Shown: positions 1 to 7,858, numbered from the stretch's first letter. The stretch: DNA of 19,088 bases from Brachionus koreanus (GCA_016987375.1 PJRA01000473.1:541000-560087); one strand, 5' to 3'. A program made the numbers and translations. The notes: generated by a model from the sequence alone, not told the origin.

Positions 1-198
1 CAAAATAATATCTTTTATTTTGAAAAAAAAAGCTAAATAAATAATTAATCAGAAAATTCGCATTTTCATTTGAATAAGTGTTGAATTTAATACTTCATAA
101 TGCCAGACTAAAAATTAAAAAAACAATTCAAACAAGTGTCAAATATAAAATAGGCCCATTTTATCATGTCTAAAAAAATGATTATATTTTTATTTTAG

Positions 199-284
199 AA
201 TACGCAAAAGTACTATTCAGTCTTATAGATAGAAGCATGATTGAAAAAGAAAAACTGGAAAAATTAGACACATTAATTAATTGA
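199..284 (+). CDS. possible terminal exon of a gene starting outside the window
   Basis: A pyrimidine-rich acceptor (TTTTTATTTTAG, ending at 198) is followed by 27 open codons and a TGA at 282-284. The codons read YAKVLFSLIDRSMIEKE and then a lysine/glutamate-rich helix. The composition is far more protein-like than the surrounding AT-rich DNA. I found no convincing donor or upstream exon in bases 1-190, so the rest of the gene would lie beyond the left edge or behind a long intron. Family not recognised; it could also be a chance open stretch. Confidence 0.3.
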
Positions 285-465
285 TGTTTAAATTAAGAAT
301 AAATTAAATATTTTTTGTTAAATCTTTAATTAAAACTTGTTGGTTATGATTGTGATTAACTAGTTTTTAAATAAAACTTAATAAAACTTAATTAATAATT
401 TTATTTTCTAATTGAAAAATTTAATTTAGAAAATATTGAAATCTAAATCAAAAAATACTAAAGAA

Positions 466-745
466 ATGCATAAGATTATGATTCTTGTAATCTTAATGAC
501 AATAAGTAGTAGTTCTTTGGGTTTTAGGTATGTGAACTTTCATTATGGTAATGGTAAGCTATTTGTCTACTATATTAAAAAAAATTATCTAAAAAAAAAT
601 TCTAGAACTATTTGGTGGTCTAAAAAATTTAGGCATCTTCAAGAATATCCTAAATGAAAAGCGTTTGTGTTCAATTCAATGCAGCATTGTGTGTAAAAGC
701 AGTTGGCTTTGCAGATGCCAAGGCGGAAGGATGTTGTGTTTTTGA
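466..745 (+). CDS. secreted six-cysteine peptide precursor, two exons
   Basis: Exon 1 is 466-553 and exon 2 is 606-745; the 52-bp intron 554-605 runs from GTAAGC to TTCTAG and joins the exons in phase 1. The product is 75 residues. Residues 1-19 (MHKIMILVILMTISSSSLG) look like a signal peptide. A propeptide of about 30 residues ends in NEKR, a dibasic cleavage-type site. The last 26 residues hold six cysteines spaced C-x3-C-x3-C-x5-C-x-C-x6-C, enough for three disulfides. Signal, pro-region, KR and Cys-rich mature part is the usual plan of hormones, defence peptides and venom-type peptides, but I do not recognise the family and assign no activity. Without the splice, the first frame runs to a stop at 655-657 with no cysteine motif. 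The tRNA relic at 803 lies 57 bp downstream. Transcript evidence would settle the model. Confidence 0.55.
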
Positions 746-802
746 TATTTATTTTACTTTCAATTTCAAATATTAAACATGATTTTATTTTAAAAAAAAA
801 TT

Positions 803-859
803 CGCTGCGAACATGATTTGATTTCAAGTCTGTCGCCTTAACCACTCGGCCATCGCAGC
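803..859 (-). pseudogene. tRNA-Ser(UGA) relic, left arm of decayed tRNA pair
   Basis: The acceptor stem, D arm and anticodon stem-loop match the intact tRNA-Ser genes at 7777 and 12509. A 25-base block is missing, covering the 3' side of the anticodon stem, the variable arm and the 5' half of the T arm. Only 57 of 82 bases remain, so it cannot fold or carry a complete B box. There is one further base change in the T-stem remnant (CATG for CCTG). It is divergent from the + strand relic at 970-1026. Confidence 0.9.
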
Positions 860-969
860 TCATCAATTTAGATTGAATTTATTTTATTTTTACTTAGAAA
901 AAATCACTAAAGTGTAAAAATATCAATTTATCTATTATTTACCATAAAATTCATTAGTCAATTATATGA

Positions 970-1026
970 GCTGCGATGGTCGAGTGGTTAAGGCGACAGA
1001 CTTGAAATCAAATCCTGTTCACAGCG
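970..1026 (+). pseudogene. tRNA-Ser(UGA) relic, right arm of decayed tRNA pair
   Basis: Same 57-base remnant as the minus-strand copy at 803-859, with exactly the same 25-base block missing (the join reads CTTGAAATC|AAATCCTG). It also carries a C to T change in the D arm (TGGTCGAG at 977-984) and a G to A change in the 3' acceptor strand at 1021. Not a functional tRNA. Confidence 0.9.
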
Positions 1027-1188
1027 AATTTTTTTTGATCAAAAAAAATAAACTTTAATTTTAATTCTTATTTTCAAATAAAATTTTTTTTTTTAATAAA
1101 TGTGTAAATCAAAGTGTTTTTATTCGGGTATAATATATAAAAATTACAAAAATCATTATTTGAAAAACAAAAATACTCAAAAAGTAAT

Positions 1189-1960
1189 AAAAAGTGTCAA
1201 TTATACTTAAAAAATATTCATTTTTTATTAATCGGAAACAAATTAACTTAATTGAAGCAATTTTAATTAAAAAAAAGTCAAAGTTATCAGCGAAATTTTG
1301 ATTTTGATTATCAGTCTTCTTTTATCTTTTGGCTTTTAAATTCAAATTTTACTTTTTAAATTATACAATTTTATGAAATAATGTCTTTTGAGAATAAATT
1401 CCAAACAATATCTCATTAGAGCCTTTAGAAGCCAATGCTATTCCTATAAAGAAAACTCGAGGAAAAAGTAAAATCTATATGCCTTTTTGTAATTTTCGAA
1501 CCCTGGTTTTAGCTAAACAACACCTTAACTGTCCTTTTGAGGATAACTCATGGACATGCAATCGTGAAACTGAGAATCTCACTTGGGACGTTATGCGGAA
1601 TCAATGTGTAAGATGTGAAATGTTTATTTTTGTTTATTTTTTTATAACTTTATTTAAATTTTTTTAAATATTGAAGATATGAAACCTTCAACAATATTAG
1701 ACATGTTAGAGCAACTAAAAATGCAATGTCCAAGTATTCTACAACTCAATATAATAATAATAATAACAACTCAATACTCAATAATGCTCAAGAAATCACC
1801 AGTGGTTTTTCAAAAGTTTTTAACATCAAAAGGGTAAATTTTTCATGATTATACTAAATTATTATTATATTATTTTTTTTAAGTAAAATTGCTTCAATTA
1901 AGTTAATTTGTTTCCGATGAATAAAAAAGAAATATGTTTTAAGTATAATTGACACTTTTT
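1189..1960. mobile_element. MULE-like DNA transposon, 772 bp, 88-bp terminal inverted repeats
   Basis: Bases 1189-1276 and the reverse complement of 1873-1960 align over 88 bp with only a handful of mismatches; both start AAAAAGTGTCAATTATACTT and share a long stretch through CGGAAACAAATTAACTT. The flanks AAAAAGTAAT (1179-1188) and AAAAATTAAT (1961-1970) could be a 10-bp target duplication with one change, although they are A-rich. Long TIRs and a 9-10 bp duplication fit the Mutator-like (MULE) superfamily. The inside carries a coding relic but no transposase core, so the copy is non-autonomous. MULE assignment is inference; the inverted repeat is seen directly. Confidence 0.75.
1398..1833 (+). 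pseudogene. coding relic inside the TIR element (unidentified)
   Basis: An open frame from 1398 to about 1613 reads EPLEANAIPIKKTRGKSKIY and continues with cysteines and tryptophan (CPFEDNSWTCNRE), ending near a donor-like GTAAGA. A second open stretch, 1677-1833, follows an acceptor-like TTGAAG and reads YETFNNIRHVRATKNAMSKY, then an Asn-rich run, and ends at GTAAAT. The two stretches do not join in phase with the obvious splice sites. An ATG at 1381 is in another frame, as if an indel had occurred. It looks like a decayed gene carried by the transposon. A zinc-finger of the kind that accompanies MULE transposases is possible but not shown. Confidence 0.4.
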
Positions 1961-1970
1961 AAAAATTAAT

Positions 1971-2462
1971 GTTATATTTAATTCATCTAAATCCTCTGTG
2001 AACATACTAGAGAATTCAATCCAAGAGATGCATGTAATGAATGCAAGTAACTTCTCTACAATGTCGCTAAATAAAAAACAATAAATGACAATAAATAATT
2101 AAAAAAAATTTAATTTTTTTCTAATATTTTAGATTTTATAGATTGAAATTAATTAATTTTCTATTTTTCAATCATACACTTTTTGGAGTAAAGGAAAAAA
2201 AATGTTTAATTTAAAATAATTTTTTTTAGCATAAAATTAACACAGATTTAATTTCTATTTTAGTAATATGCTTTTTCAAAATAGATCACTTCTTTGAAAA
2301 AATAAGAATTAATTCTTATTCACATTGCTAAATAATATTTCAGCTTGTATTTTAAAAATGATTTAAATCAGAGATAAAGGTAAATTTTATTTTCAATAAT
2401 TAATAATAATTATGTTATTATGGATTAGAAAATTATGAATTTTTTGTTCTACAAATCTACTT
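1971..2462. other. AT-rich gap, no gene seen
   Basis: No coding stretch, tRNA or transposon end was recognised between the TIR element and the ATG at 2463. The only structure noted is the perfect 20-bp palindrome at 2301-2320. Confidence 0.5.
2301..2320. repeat. perfect 20-bp palindrome
   Basis: AATAAGAATT is followed at once by its exact reverse complement AATTCTTATT. It lies 143 bp before the ATG of the small gene at 2463. It could be a cruciform or a dimeric protein site. In DNA this AT-rich, chance is not excluded. Confidence 0.6.
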
Positions 2463-2720
2463 ATGGCTCTTGATCTTGAAAAAATGGAGCAGAAGCTGAT
2501 GAAAGATAAATTATCATTCCTAAAAAGACTTGGTAATAACGAACTAACAAGTAAAATACTGGAAAAATTAGATTTATCCGAGAAAATAAATCAAATAACA
2601 AATCAAGCCTACAAATCTAGCCTTAAGAAAATAATTGAGTCCTTGAATTGTGATCAGCTGGATTACAATGTTTTAATCCCACTACTCAATAAAAAAATTA
2701 AAGAAATGTCGAAAAAGTGA
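2463..2720 (+). CDS. small charged helical protein, 85 aa, unidentified
   Basis: A single ATG-started frame of 85 codons: MALDLEKMEQKLMKDKLSFL at the N-terminus and a lysine-rich KEMSKK C-terminus. The frame has a full spread of amino acids (Asp, Glu, Gln, Gly, Asn) rather than the Phe/Ile/Lys/Asn bias of chance frames here, which argues that it is real. It is predicted mostly alpha-helical with amphipathic spacing, has one cysteine, no signal peptide and no transmembrane segment. AATAAA motifs lie about 58 bp after the stop (from 2778). It may be a complete small gene or the first exon of a longer one. I recognise no family. Confidence 0.5.
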   Translation: MALDLEKMEQKLMKDKLSFLKRLGNNELTSKILEKLDLSEKINQITNQAYKSSLKKIIESLNCDQLDYNVLIPLLNKKIKEMSKK

Positions 2721-3102
2721 ACAACTTACCTTATTTTTATTTACATTTTTTTTACATCGCCTTAAAGTCGTCAATTGAATAAATAAAAAAATAGCATTAT
2801 AGTTAATTTGACTAAGAATTCAAAAAGTATAAATTAAAAAAAGATAATTTTGTTATAAATTTTATTAAAATAAAATCTTAGATTTTGTGAAATTTAGTAC
2901 AAAAGAACAGAACAAAATGTTTAAATATATATTTTTTTAAATTTAAATTAATTTTTCTTATTCTGTTAATCATTTTATTCAATAAATAAAAATTGTAAAT
3001 AAATTAATTCACATACATAGTACTGTAAACCACGGTGTGTGTCATCAATTGTGCCATTTATATCTATTTAATAAACTAACTAAACAGCAGTACAAATTAA
3101 AA

Positions 3103-3167
3103 CTAATTTTTACGCTTTTTATTTCTTTTGCCTTTCTTTCCTCCTCTCACGTCAATGCAGACAAGTC
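3103..3167 (-). CDS. possible terminal exon, basic C-terminal tail
   Basis: On the minus strand, an acceptor (GATTTGTTTAG, ending at 3168) is followed by LVCIDVRGGKKGKRNKKRKN and a TAG stop at 3105-3103, entered in phase 1. The tail is very basic (nine Lys or Arg in the last 12 residues). G+C is locally higher than the flanks. I could not find a matching upstream exon between here and the SET gene at 3522, whose own stop is clear. Possible outcomes are an orphan exon, a relic or chance. Confidence 0.25.
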
Positions 3168-3521
3168 CTAAACAAATCATTGATTGAATAAGCCAATTCT
3201 TTTTCAAGAAAACCTAGGAGAATAAATGAAAAACATCTAGGAAAGGAAATAAAACATTCAAGTTAATATTAAACTTTACTGTACTTATAATGATAGTGAA
3301 AAAGAGGACAATAATATTAGTCTTTACAAAAATGTTTGGTATTTTTCCCTTCAAAAGTTATGCTTTTTTTCTTGTTAAAGAAAAAGTCTTAAATAAATAA
3401 TAAGAGAAAAAAGTTTTTTAAGCTTTTTAAGCATTAATTTCTGTGCATTTTTTTATTTTGTACCAAATTTCACAAAACCTAATAATTAGAAATAATTCAC
3501 AATAGGAATTTTTATTTTTTG

Positions 3522-4246
3522 TTAATATCCACATCCAGTAACATAGTTTCTTTTATAGTTTCTACCATAACACCTTAACGTAAATAAGTTTAATTAAAAA
3601 TAAAGTTAGAAAATGTACCACGTAATCTCTTCACCGGGTTCAATGTCCTTGATTGAAATTAAATTTACTATATACTGATCACCAATTTCGAACATATCTT
3701 TTTTAAACACTAAATAAAGATCACAATTAGGGCTATAATTCGGATCAGGTTCATTAACCAAATAACCCTAAAAAAAATTTTTTTTTCATTCTGATTCTAT
3801 AAGAAAAAATAAAGCATATAAAATTAGACCCAAAAAGGTATTCGGCTTTTTGGTTTCTGATTTGAGCCAGCATAAATGTCTGCAACTTTATTTTTGTCAT
3901 TTATATACCAACCATATAATTTTTTCATCACAATTATACTATACTTTCCATTGCCAACTCGGTTATAGTTGTTTCTATCAAATATTTTCAATTTGTAATA
4001 TGAGACTGTCCTGTTGGAAGGTATTCGTCTAGAAGCAAATACTCCAAGTCCTTTATGTCTTGTATTATTTAGGTACACGCGTAAATAGTCGTAGTTTAGT
4101 GTATTTTCTTTTATATAAGTAATATTAAACAGATTAGAAAATGTTTCAAGCTCGTTTCTAATATTAGGATTTGGGAATATTTTTTTGCTTGAGAAGATAA
4201 AGTGAATGAATAAGAAAATAAAAAATTGGACCACTCTATTCGTCAT
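3522..4246 (-). CDS. secreted SET/PR-type domain protein, copy 1
   Basis: Three exons: 4246-3830, 3767-3619 and 3573-3522, with introns of 62 bp (3829-3768, GTCTAA..TTTTAG) and 45 bp (3618-3574, GTACAT..TTAAG). The product is 205 residues. Residues 1-20 form a hydrophobic signal-type start. The SET signature follows in order: GLGVFA at 66-71 (SET motif I); VNEPD..SPNC at 143-154, where SET proteins have NHS..PNC; and GEEITWCYG at 184-192 with Y195, like the ExxWYGxxY end of PR/SET domains. The C-terminus TGCGY holds a cysteine. SET domains methylate lysines using S-adenosylmethionine, normally in nucleus or cytosol, so a secretion signal is odd. The paralogue at 11106-12012 has identical intron positions and phases, which supports both models. 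Substrate unknown. Confidence 0.75.
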
Positions 4247-4280
4247 TTTTGCTATTACTTTAGTAATTTGATTCCAGAAT

Positions 4281-4286
4281 TATATA
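4281..4286 (-). promoter_or_regulatory. TATA-like box of SET gene copy 1
   Basis: TATATA on the minus strand, about 35 bp before the ATG at 4246. The paralogue has TATAAA at nearly the same distance (12051-12046), which is the main support in such AT-rich DNA. Confidence 0.4.
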
Positions 4287-4615
4287 TTAAAAAACAAGTA
4301 AAAACCTGGTTCATGAAGATTATTAAACAGAAATGCTAACACTTTTTTTAAATTGAATTTGAAAAAAAAGAGATATTTACTTAAGATTAAAAGTTTAGTG
4401 ATTTATTTTTTTTGTTGCTGCTTATTTATCGATTTCTTTTATTTTAATTGTTTGCTTTTTGAGTTCCTTTATATTGGCATTATGCTTTTTTAATCATTCT
4501 TCATTCAAACTTGGGCCTATTGAATTATATGGATATGACTGTAAATCCAAGACAGATTAATTCAATTGAATAAAGCAAAAATGGCATATTAAAAAAAAGT
4601 GCCTCGTTTTTAGCA

Positions 4616-5279
4616 GGGTCTCATTATCCCACACAAATAGAAATCTATCATCCACAAATAAATATATGTTCACCACAAAATTTTGCTTACTAAGACAAAA
4701 ATTGCTCTCCACAAATGAAAAGCTTTTTAACACAAGATATATTTAATAATCTTGCAAAGACAAAAATTTTAATTTTACAAATAAATCTTGAAAACACTAT
4801 TTATTTTTAGAATAAACCTATATTTAAAAAAGGCATAGAAGAAAAAAAGCCTTTTTTTTAATTATGATTTCGACTCGGATGGCAATTTAATATTAAGTGA
4901 TGGTTGAGATAATGAGCATTTAAATATATGTATTACTTCATTAAAATTGTTAAGTTATTTTGACAGTAATTTATCGGGATGCTATCACATTGACGGCACT
5001 TATAAATTAATCAAATATGGATTCCCTTTTGTAGTAATTGGAAGAACAGATAAAGATATTAATTTTTTTAATTAATAATTTTTTTTTTCAACACTAATTT
5101 TGATCAAAAAAAATGTTTTTTAAACTTTTCATCACATAAAAATTGTGTTAATCAGCAATTTTTCTTATTCAAAATAAAATTTATTTTTTTACTATTTACC
5201 ATAAAAAAATTGTGCTTAGCAAACTTTTGTGTTAAATAGATTTTAACAGTTTTTTAATTGTGTGGGACCAATAGACTCT
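4616..5279. mobile_element. MULE-type insertion with 9-bp target duplication
   Basis: The ends are inverted: GGGTCTCATTATCCCACACAA at the left and, reading in from the right end, GAGTCTATTGGTCCCACACAA (16 of 21 identical, the last ten exact). The sequence TTTTTAGCA stands immediately outside both ends (4607-4615 and 5280-5288), a 9-bp target-site duplication. One end base is ambiguous because of a T-run. The inside encodes a relic of a MULE transposase. TIR, duplication length and transposase all agree on the Mutator superfamily. Its ends share nothing with the element at 1189-1960, so it is a different family. Confidence 0.8.
4932..5075 (+). pseudogene. MULE transposase fragment (first catalytic Asp region)
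   Basis: A 47-codon open stretch without its own start contains HIDGTYKLIKYGFPFVVIGR followed by TDKD. This is the hallmark around the first Asp of the MULE DDE transposase core (typically h-x-D-x-TYK then GFP-x-x-V-x-G). It ends at a TAA at 5073-5075; the second Asp and the Glu are absent, and upstream codons are interrupted. A short remnant of a once autonomous element, inside the TIR-bounded insertion 4616-5279. Confidence 0.75.
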
Positions 5280-5288
5280 TTTTTAGCA

Positions 5289-5738
5289 TAAGAAAAAGTC
5301 GTCATACCTTTTAGCCAAAATACCGTTGCATAACTTTTCAATGAAAATTCAAGAAACATTTTTTTTAATTTTTTAGTTTAATTTTTTTAAATATATGATA
5401 CAAAAATTGAGAATTAATATTAAAAAATGGTCATATTGATATGCATTCAATGACATCAAATCCTGAAAAATTGAGCAAAAATATCATATTTTCTTTTTAC
5501 TCGACTTATAAATTTCCTATACTTAAAACATACATAAACTAATTAATTTTTTTTAGATTTAACATTTTATTTAAATAAAACTTTCCTTAAGTTTTAGAAA
5601 TGAAAAATTTTTTAAATAAACAAAATATTTTTTAATTTTTTTATTTAATGTTTAATTAGCTTATTTACACTATTAAATTTGATAAAATAAAACAGTGTCT
5701 AAAAAAAAAATTTAATCTTTTTTGACAAATGCTTAATT
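5289..5738. other. AT-rich gap, no gene seen
   Basis: The stretch between the MULE insertion and the 3' end of the P450-like gene shows only A/T-rich sequence with short homopolymers. No coding stretch, RNA gene or repeat was recognised. Confidence 0.5.
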
Positions 5739-6836
5739 TTAGAGAAAACTCTCAACTAAAATTTTAACTAAAATTTTTAATTGATAAAAAACCTCGGAAA
5801 AACTCAATGTATCATTTGTTCTACCAGAGTAAAAATGACCTATTTCAGGTTTAAAAATATCTAAGTTATTTAAAAGAAAATCTTTTTTGAAAAAATTTTC
5901 CAAAATTTCTTTAGCAAAAGCTCTGCCTGGACAAGCTCGGTCTCCCAGTCCAAACAAAAAACCCTTAATCTCACTAAACTCAAAGTAGGAAAGATACCGA
6001 AAGTCAATAAAGTACTGGGTGTTAGTTTTTGAATCAAATCTTTCCAATATGGGAAATGGATGCTCTGTAAACAAGCAGTATTCATAAAAATTTTTGTCCT
6101 GGACTATATCCCAATTGTTGATCAATTTTTTTATGCACACACCTATGTCACTAAAATTGATCATTGGGCTTATCAAAAAAGGCTGCATGACAACAGAAAA
6201 ATGTTCTGGCTTAGACCAATCATCAAATAATTCACTATACTTGCTTATGTTGAGAGATTCAATCAATAGCCTAATTGGCTTGGTTTTTTTATCCCAATCG
6301 CCTTTTCCCTTAATAGCTATCTCTTTTCTAAACTCTACACTACTTTGATAAAAATCATCCAGCACTGACTGATGAAGAAGTTTTTCTATAATAGTTTTAT
6401 CTTCGAAAAATATCCATTGAAGAAATATTTTAGCCATTGAGATTGATATTTGTCGACTATCGATTACTACTTTATTAGCTATCAAATAGCTTATTTCATT
6501 TGCAGATAATTCGTTTAATTTGACTCTATTGGGAAGATATTGAACAAATTTTAGATAATTTGATTTCAATTTGAGCCAAAGAGGACCATTTATGCTTTCA
6601 ATGGAGATAATTGGCCTCCATGCTGGTGTTGCTAGTTTTTCTTCAATTACACTGCCTTTGTTCGATAATTTTAGCACTTGTTTTACTTCTGAGACAGTTT
6701 GTACTAGTTTGAAATTTTTTTTTTGCACTTTGGTTATCAGATATAGGGGAAAGTAAGCTAATTGATGACGAAGATTTGCTACTATGAAGTAAATGCACAG
6801 AATTATAGCGAAAATGGAAACCAAAATCAGGGTCAT
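5739..6836 (-). CDS. atypical short cytochrome P450-like protein
   Basis: One uninterrupted frame of 365 codons, start ATG at 6836. Residues 3-22 form a single N-terminal membrane anchor. The C-helix tryptophan region is visible (GPLWLKLK, residues 84-91). The heme loop FGLGDRACPGRAFAKE (295-310) matches FxxGxRxCxG with the axial ligand at Cys302. Known microsomal P450s are about 500 residues; this one is about 135 shorter. The I-helix oxygen-activation motif (A/G-G-x-D/E-T) is not seen near 213-237. Where the K-helix ExxR should precede HPFPILERF (259-267), the sequence is EYCL, so the Arg is missing, and the following PERF-type meander is shortened. It is intronless, unlike its neighbours. 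Heme binding is likely. Classical monooxygenase activity is doubtful; a non-oxygenating P450 or a decaying copy without stops are alternatives. Confidence 0.75.
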   Translation of the reverse strand: MTLILVSIFAIILCIYFIVANLRHQLAYFPLYLITKVQKKNFKLVQTVSEVKQVLKLSNKGSVIEEKLATPAWRPIISIESINGPLWLKLKSNYLKFVQYLPNRVKLNELSANEISYLIANKVVIDSRQISISMAKIFLQWIFFEDKTIIEKLLHQSVLDDFYQSSVEFRKEIAIKGKGDWDKKTKPIRLLIESLNISKYSELFDDWSKPEHFSVVMQPFLISPMINFSDIGVCIKKLINNWDIVQDKNFYEYCLFTEHPFPILERFDSKTNTQYFIDFRYLSYFEFSEIKGFLFGLGDRACPGRAFAKEILENFFKKDFLLNNLDIFKPEIGHFYSGRTNDTLSFSEVFYQLKILVKILVESFL

Positions 6837-6872
6837 TGTTCAAATTTTATTTCTTAAGTGAAAAAAATAAGT

Positions 6873-6880
6873 CTTATATA
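6873..6880 (-). promoter_or_regulatory. TATA-like box of the P450-like gene
   Basis: TATATAAG on the minus strand, about 40 bp upstream of the ATG at 6836, the same range as for the SET genes and the DOMON gene. Confidence 0.4.
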
Positions 6881-7063
6881 ACAATTTTGATTATGCATAT
6901 GTACAACAACAATGAAAAAAATTTTTTTTCTAATATTTTAATTAATGTCAAAATTTTGTGCATATTTTTTAATTTTAAACAAAAAATTGGATCCAAACCT
7001 TAAGAATTAGATTTAAAAAAAAGTCCATGACACTACTAGGTTTAGATGATTGTATAAATTAAA

Positions 7064-7225
7064 CTATTTGTGAAAAAAAAAGAAATTGACAATCCGATTC
7101 CTATATGTCAGAACCTGATTAAAGGTAAAGAGTTGATAGTTATTATTAGTAAAAAGTTCAACATGAGCTTCCATTTCATCATCAGTTTCAGTCTCAATGA
7201 TTTTTCCTGGCAAAATACCACAAGG
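7064..7225 (-). pseudogene. unidentified coding fragment, 53 codons
   Basis: The minus strand reads PCGILPGKIIETETDDEMEA and then HVELFTNNNYQLFTFNQVL before reaching a TAG at 7066-7064. There is no ATG at the start, and a TAA stands immediately upstream. The codon spread (Asp, Glu, Thr, Gln, Pro) is protein-like, unlike the plus-strand frame over the same bases. It lies between the P450 promoter and the tRNA pair. Family not recognised; probably a relic of a transposon or a lost gene. Confidence 0.35.
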
Positions 7226-7309
7226 TTATTTGTGTGTGAACATATAAAAAATTTAAACTTTAATATCATATTAATAATTTATAAAGCGATGGGTTTTAAT
7301 ATTTAGTTA

Positions 7310-7776
7310 AAGTATTCAAAAAGTCATCAATATATTCCAAATTTAAATCAAATCACATGTTTTTGAGGGTTTATTTAAAAAAAATAAGAAATAAACTCAA
7401 AAAAGCAAAACCATAGATTTGTCTAGAATTTCGTTTAGTTTATTAAAATAAAAAAAAGTTATCTTTTTTGTTATTCCTGGGACAAACGGTTTAAGTGAAA
7501 ATAGTGTTTTTTTACTTTTACTTTTTTTCACTAATTAAAATTACCAAATCCTATATTTAAAATAAAATAAAAATATACACCAAAATTTAGAAAATTTTAT
7601 GCTCTTTCAGAATATATATGATTTTTAAAAAATTTTTTAGATAATTTTAATTAATTAAATAATTTTTGAATGTAGTACTACATCCAGTCTTAAGGTAAAA
7701 ATTTACTATTTAAAATTTACAATGCCACCTATAAAAATAATTCAAGCTTGGATTAAATTTTGAAAGAAAAAAAATT
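7310..7776. other. AT-rich gap, no gene seen
   Basis: No supported gene or element. The homology of the tRNA unit begins only at the T/A-run flanking 7777. Confidence 0.5.
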
Positions 7777-7858
7777 CGCTGCGAACAGGATTTGAACCTG
7801 TGCGGGAATAACCCAACAGATTTCAAGTCTGTCGCCTTAACCACTCGGCCATCGCAGC
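7777..7858 (-). tRNA. tRNA-Ser(UGA)
   Basis: 82 nt. The acceptor strand GCTGCGA pairs with TCGCAGC, with discriminator G. The anticodon stem ACAGA/TCTGT closes the loop CTTGAAA, giving anticodon UGA, which reads UCA serine codons. A long variable arm (TGGGTTATTCCCGC region) and the T loop TTCAAAT in stem ACAGG/CCTGT complete a class II serine tRNA. The A box and the B box (GGTTCAAATCC) are intact. The transcript would end in the T-run just after the 3' end. No intron. Confidence 0.97.

Larger units (their letters stand above)
803..1026. repeat. decayed copy of the divergent tRNA-Ser pair unit (224 bp)
   Basis: This is a third, older copy of the 287-bp unit seen intact at 7777-8063 and 12509-12795. 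It has two head-to-head tRNA-Ser relics with a 110-bp spacer (123 bp in the others) that aligns with the intact spacers, including the AATTTAGATTGAATTTATT start and the TAAAATTCATTxGTCAAT end. The missing 63 bp are two 25-base deletions, one in each arm, plus 13 bp of spacer. Confidence 0.85.

Noticed and set aside
639..866. Minus-strand open frame reading SCDGRVVKATDLKS
   Set aside because: This peptide is the translation of the tRNA-Ser relic itself, a well-known false gene call; the frame has no independent support and overlaps the peptide gene exon.
3850..4032. Plus-strand 60-codon frame over the SET gene copy 1
   Set aside because: Lies opposite the first SET exon, whose paralogue and motifs show that the minus strand is coding.
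4616..5279. First read as a hAT element (8-bp duplication)
   Set aside because: The duplication is 9 bp when fully extended and the inner HIDGTYK..GFP fragment is MULE-type, so the Mutator superfamily fits better.
5870..6756. Several plus- and minus-strand frames inside the P450-like gene
   Set aside because: They are shadows of the 365-codon frame, without domain signatures; the minus-strand frame with the heme loop explains the region.
7070..7306. Plus-strand 78-codon frame
   Set aside because: It begins with GTG, not ATG, and is hydrophobic filler; the opposite strand (7225-7064) has the more protein-like frame.
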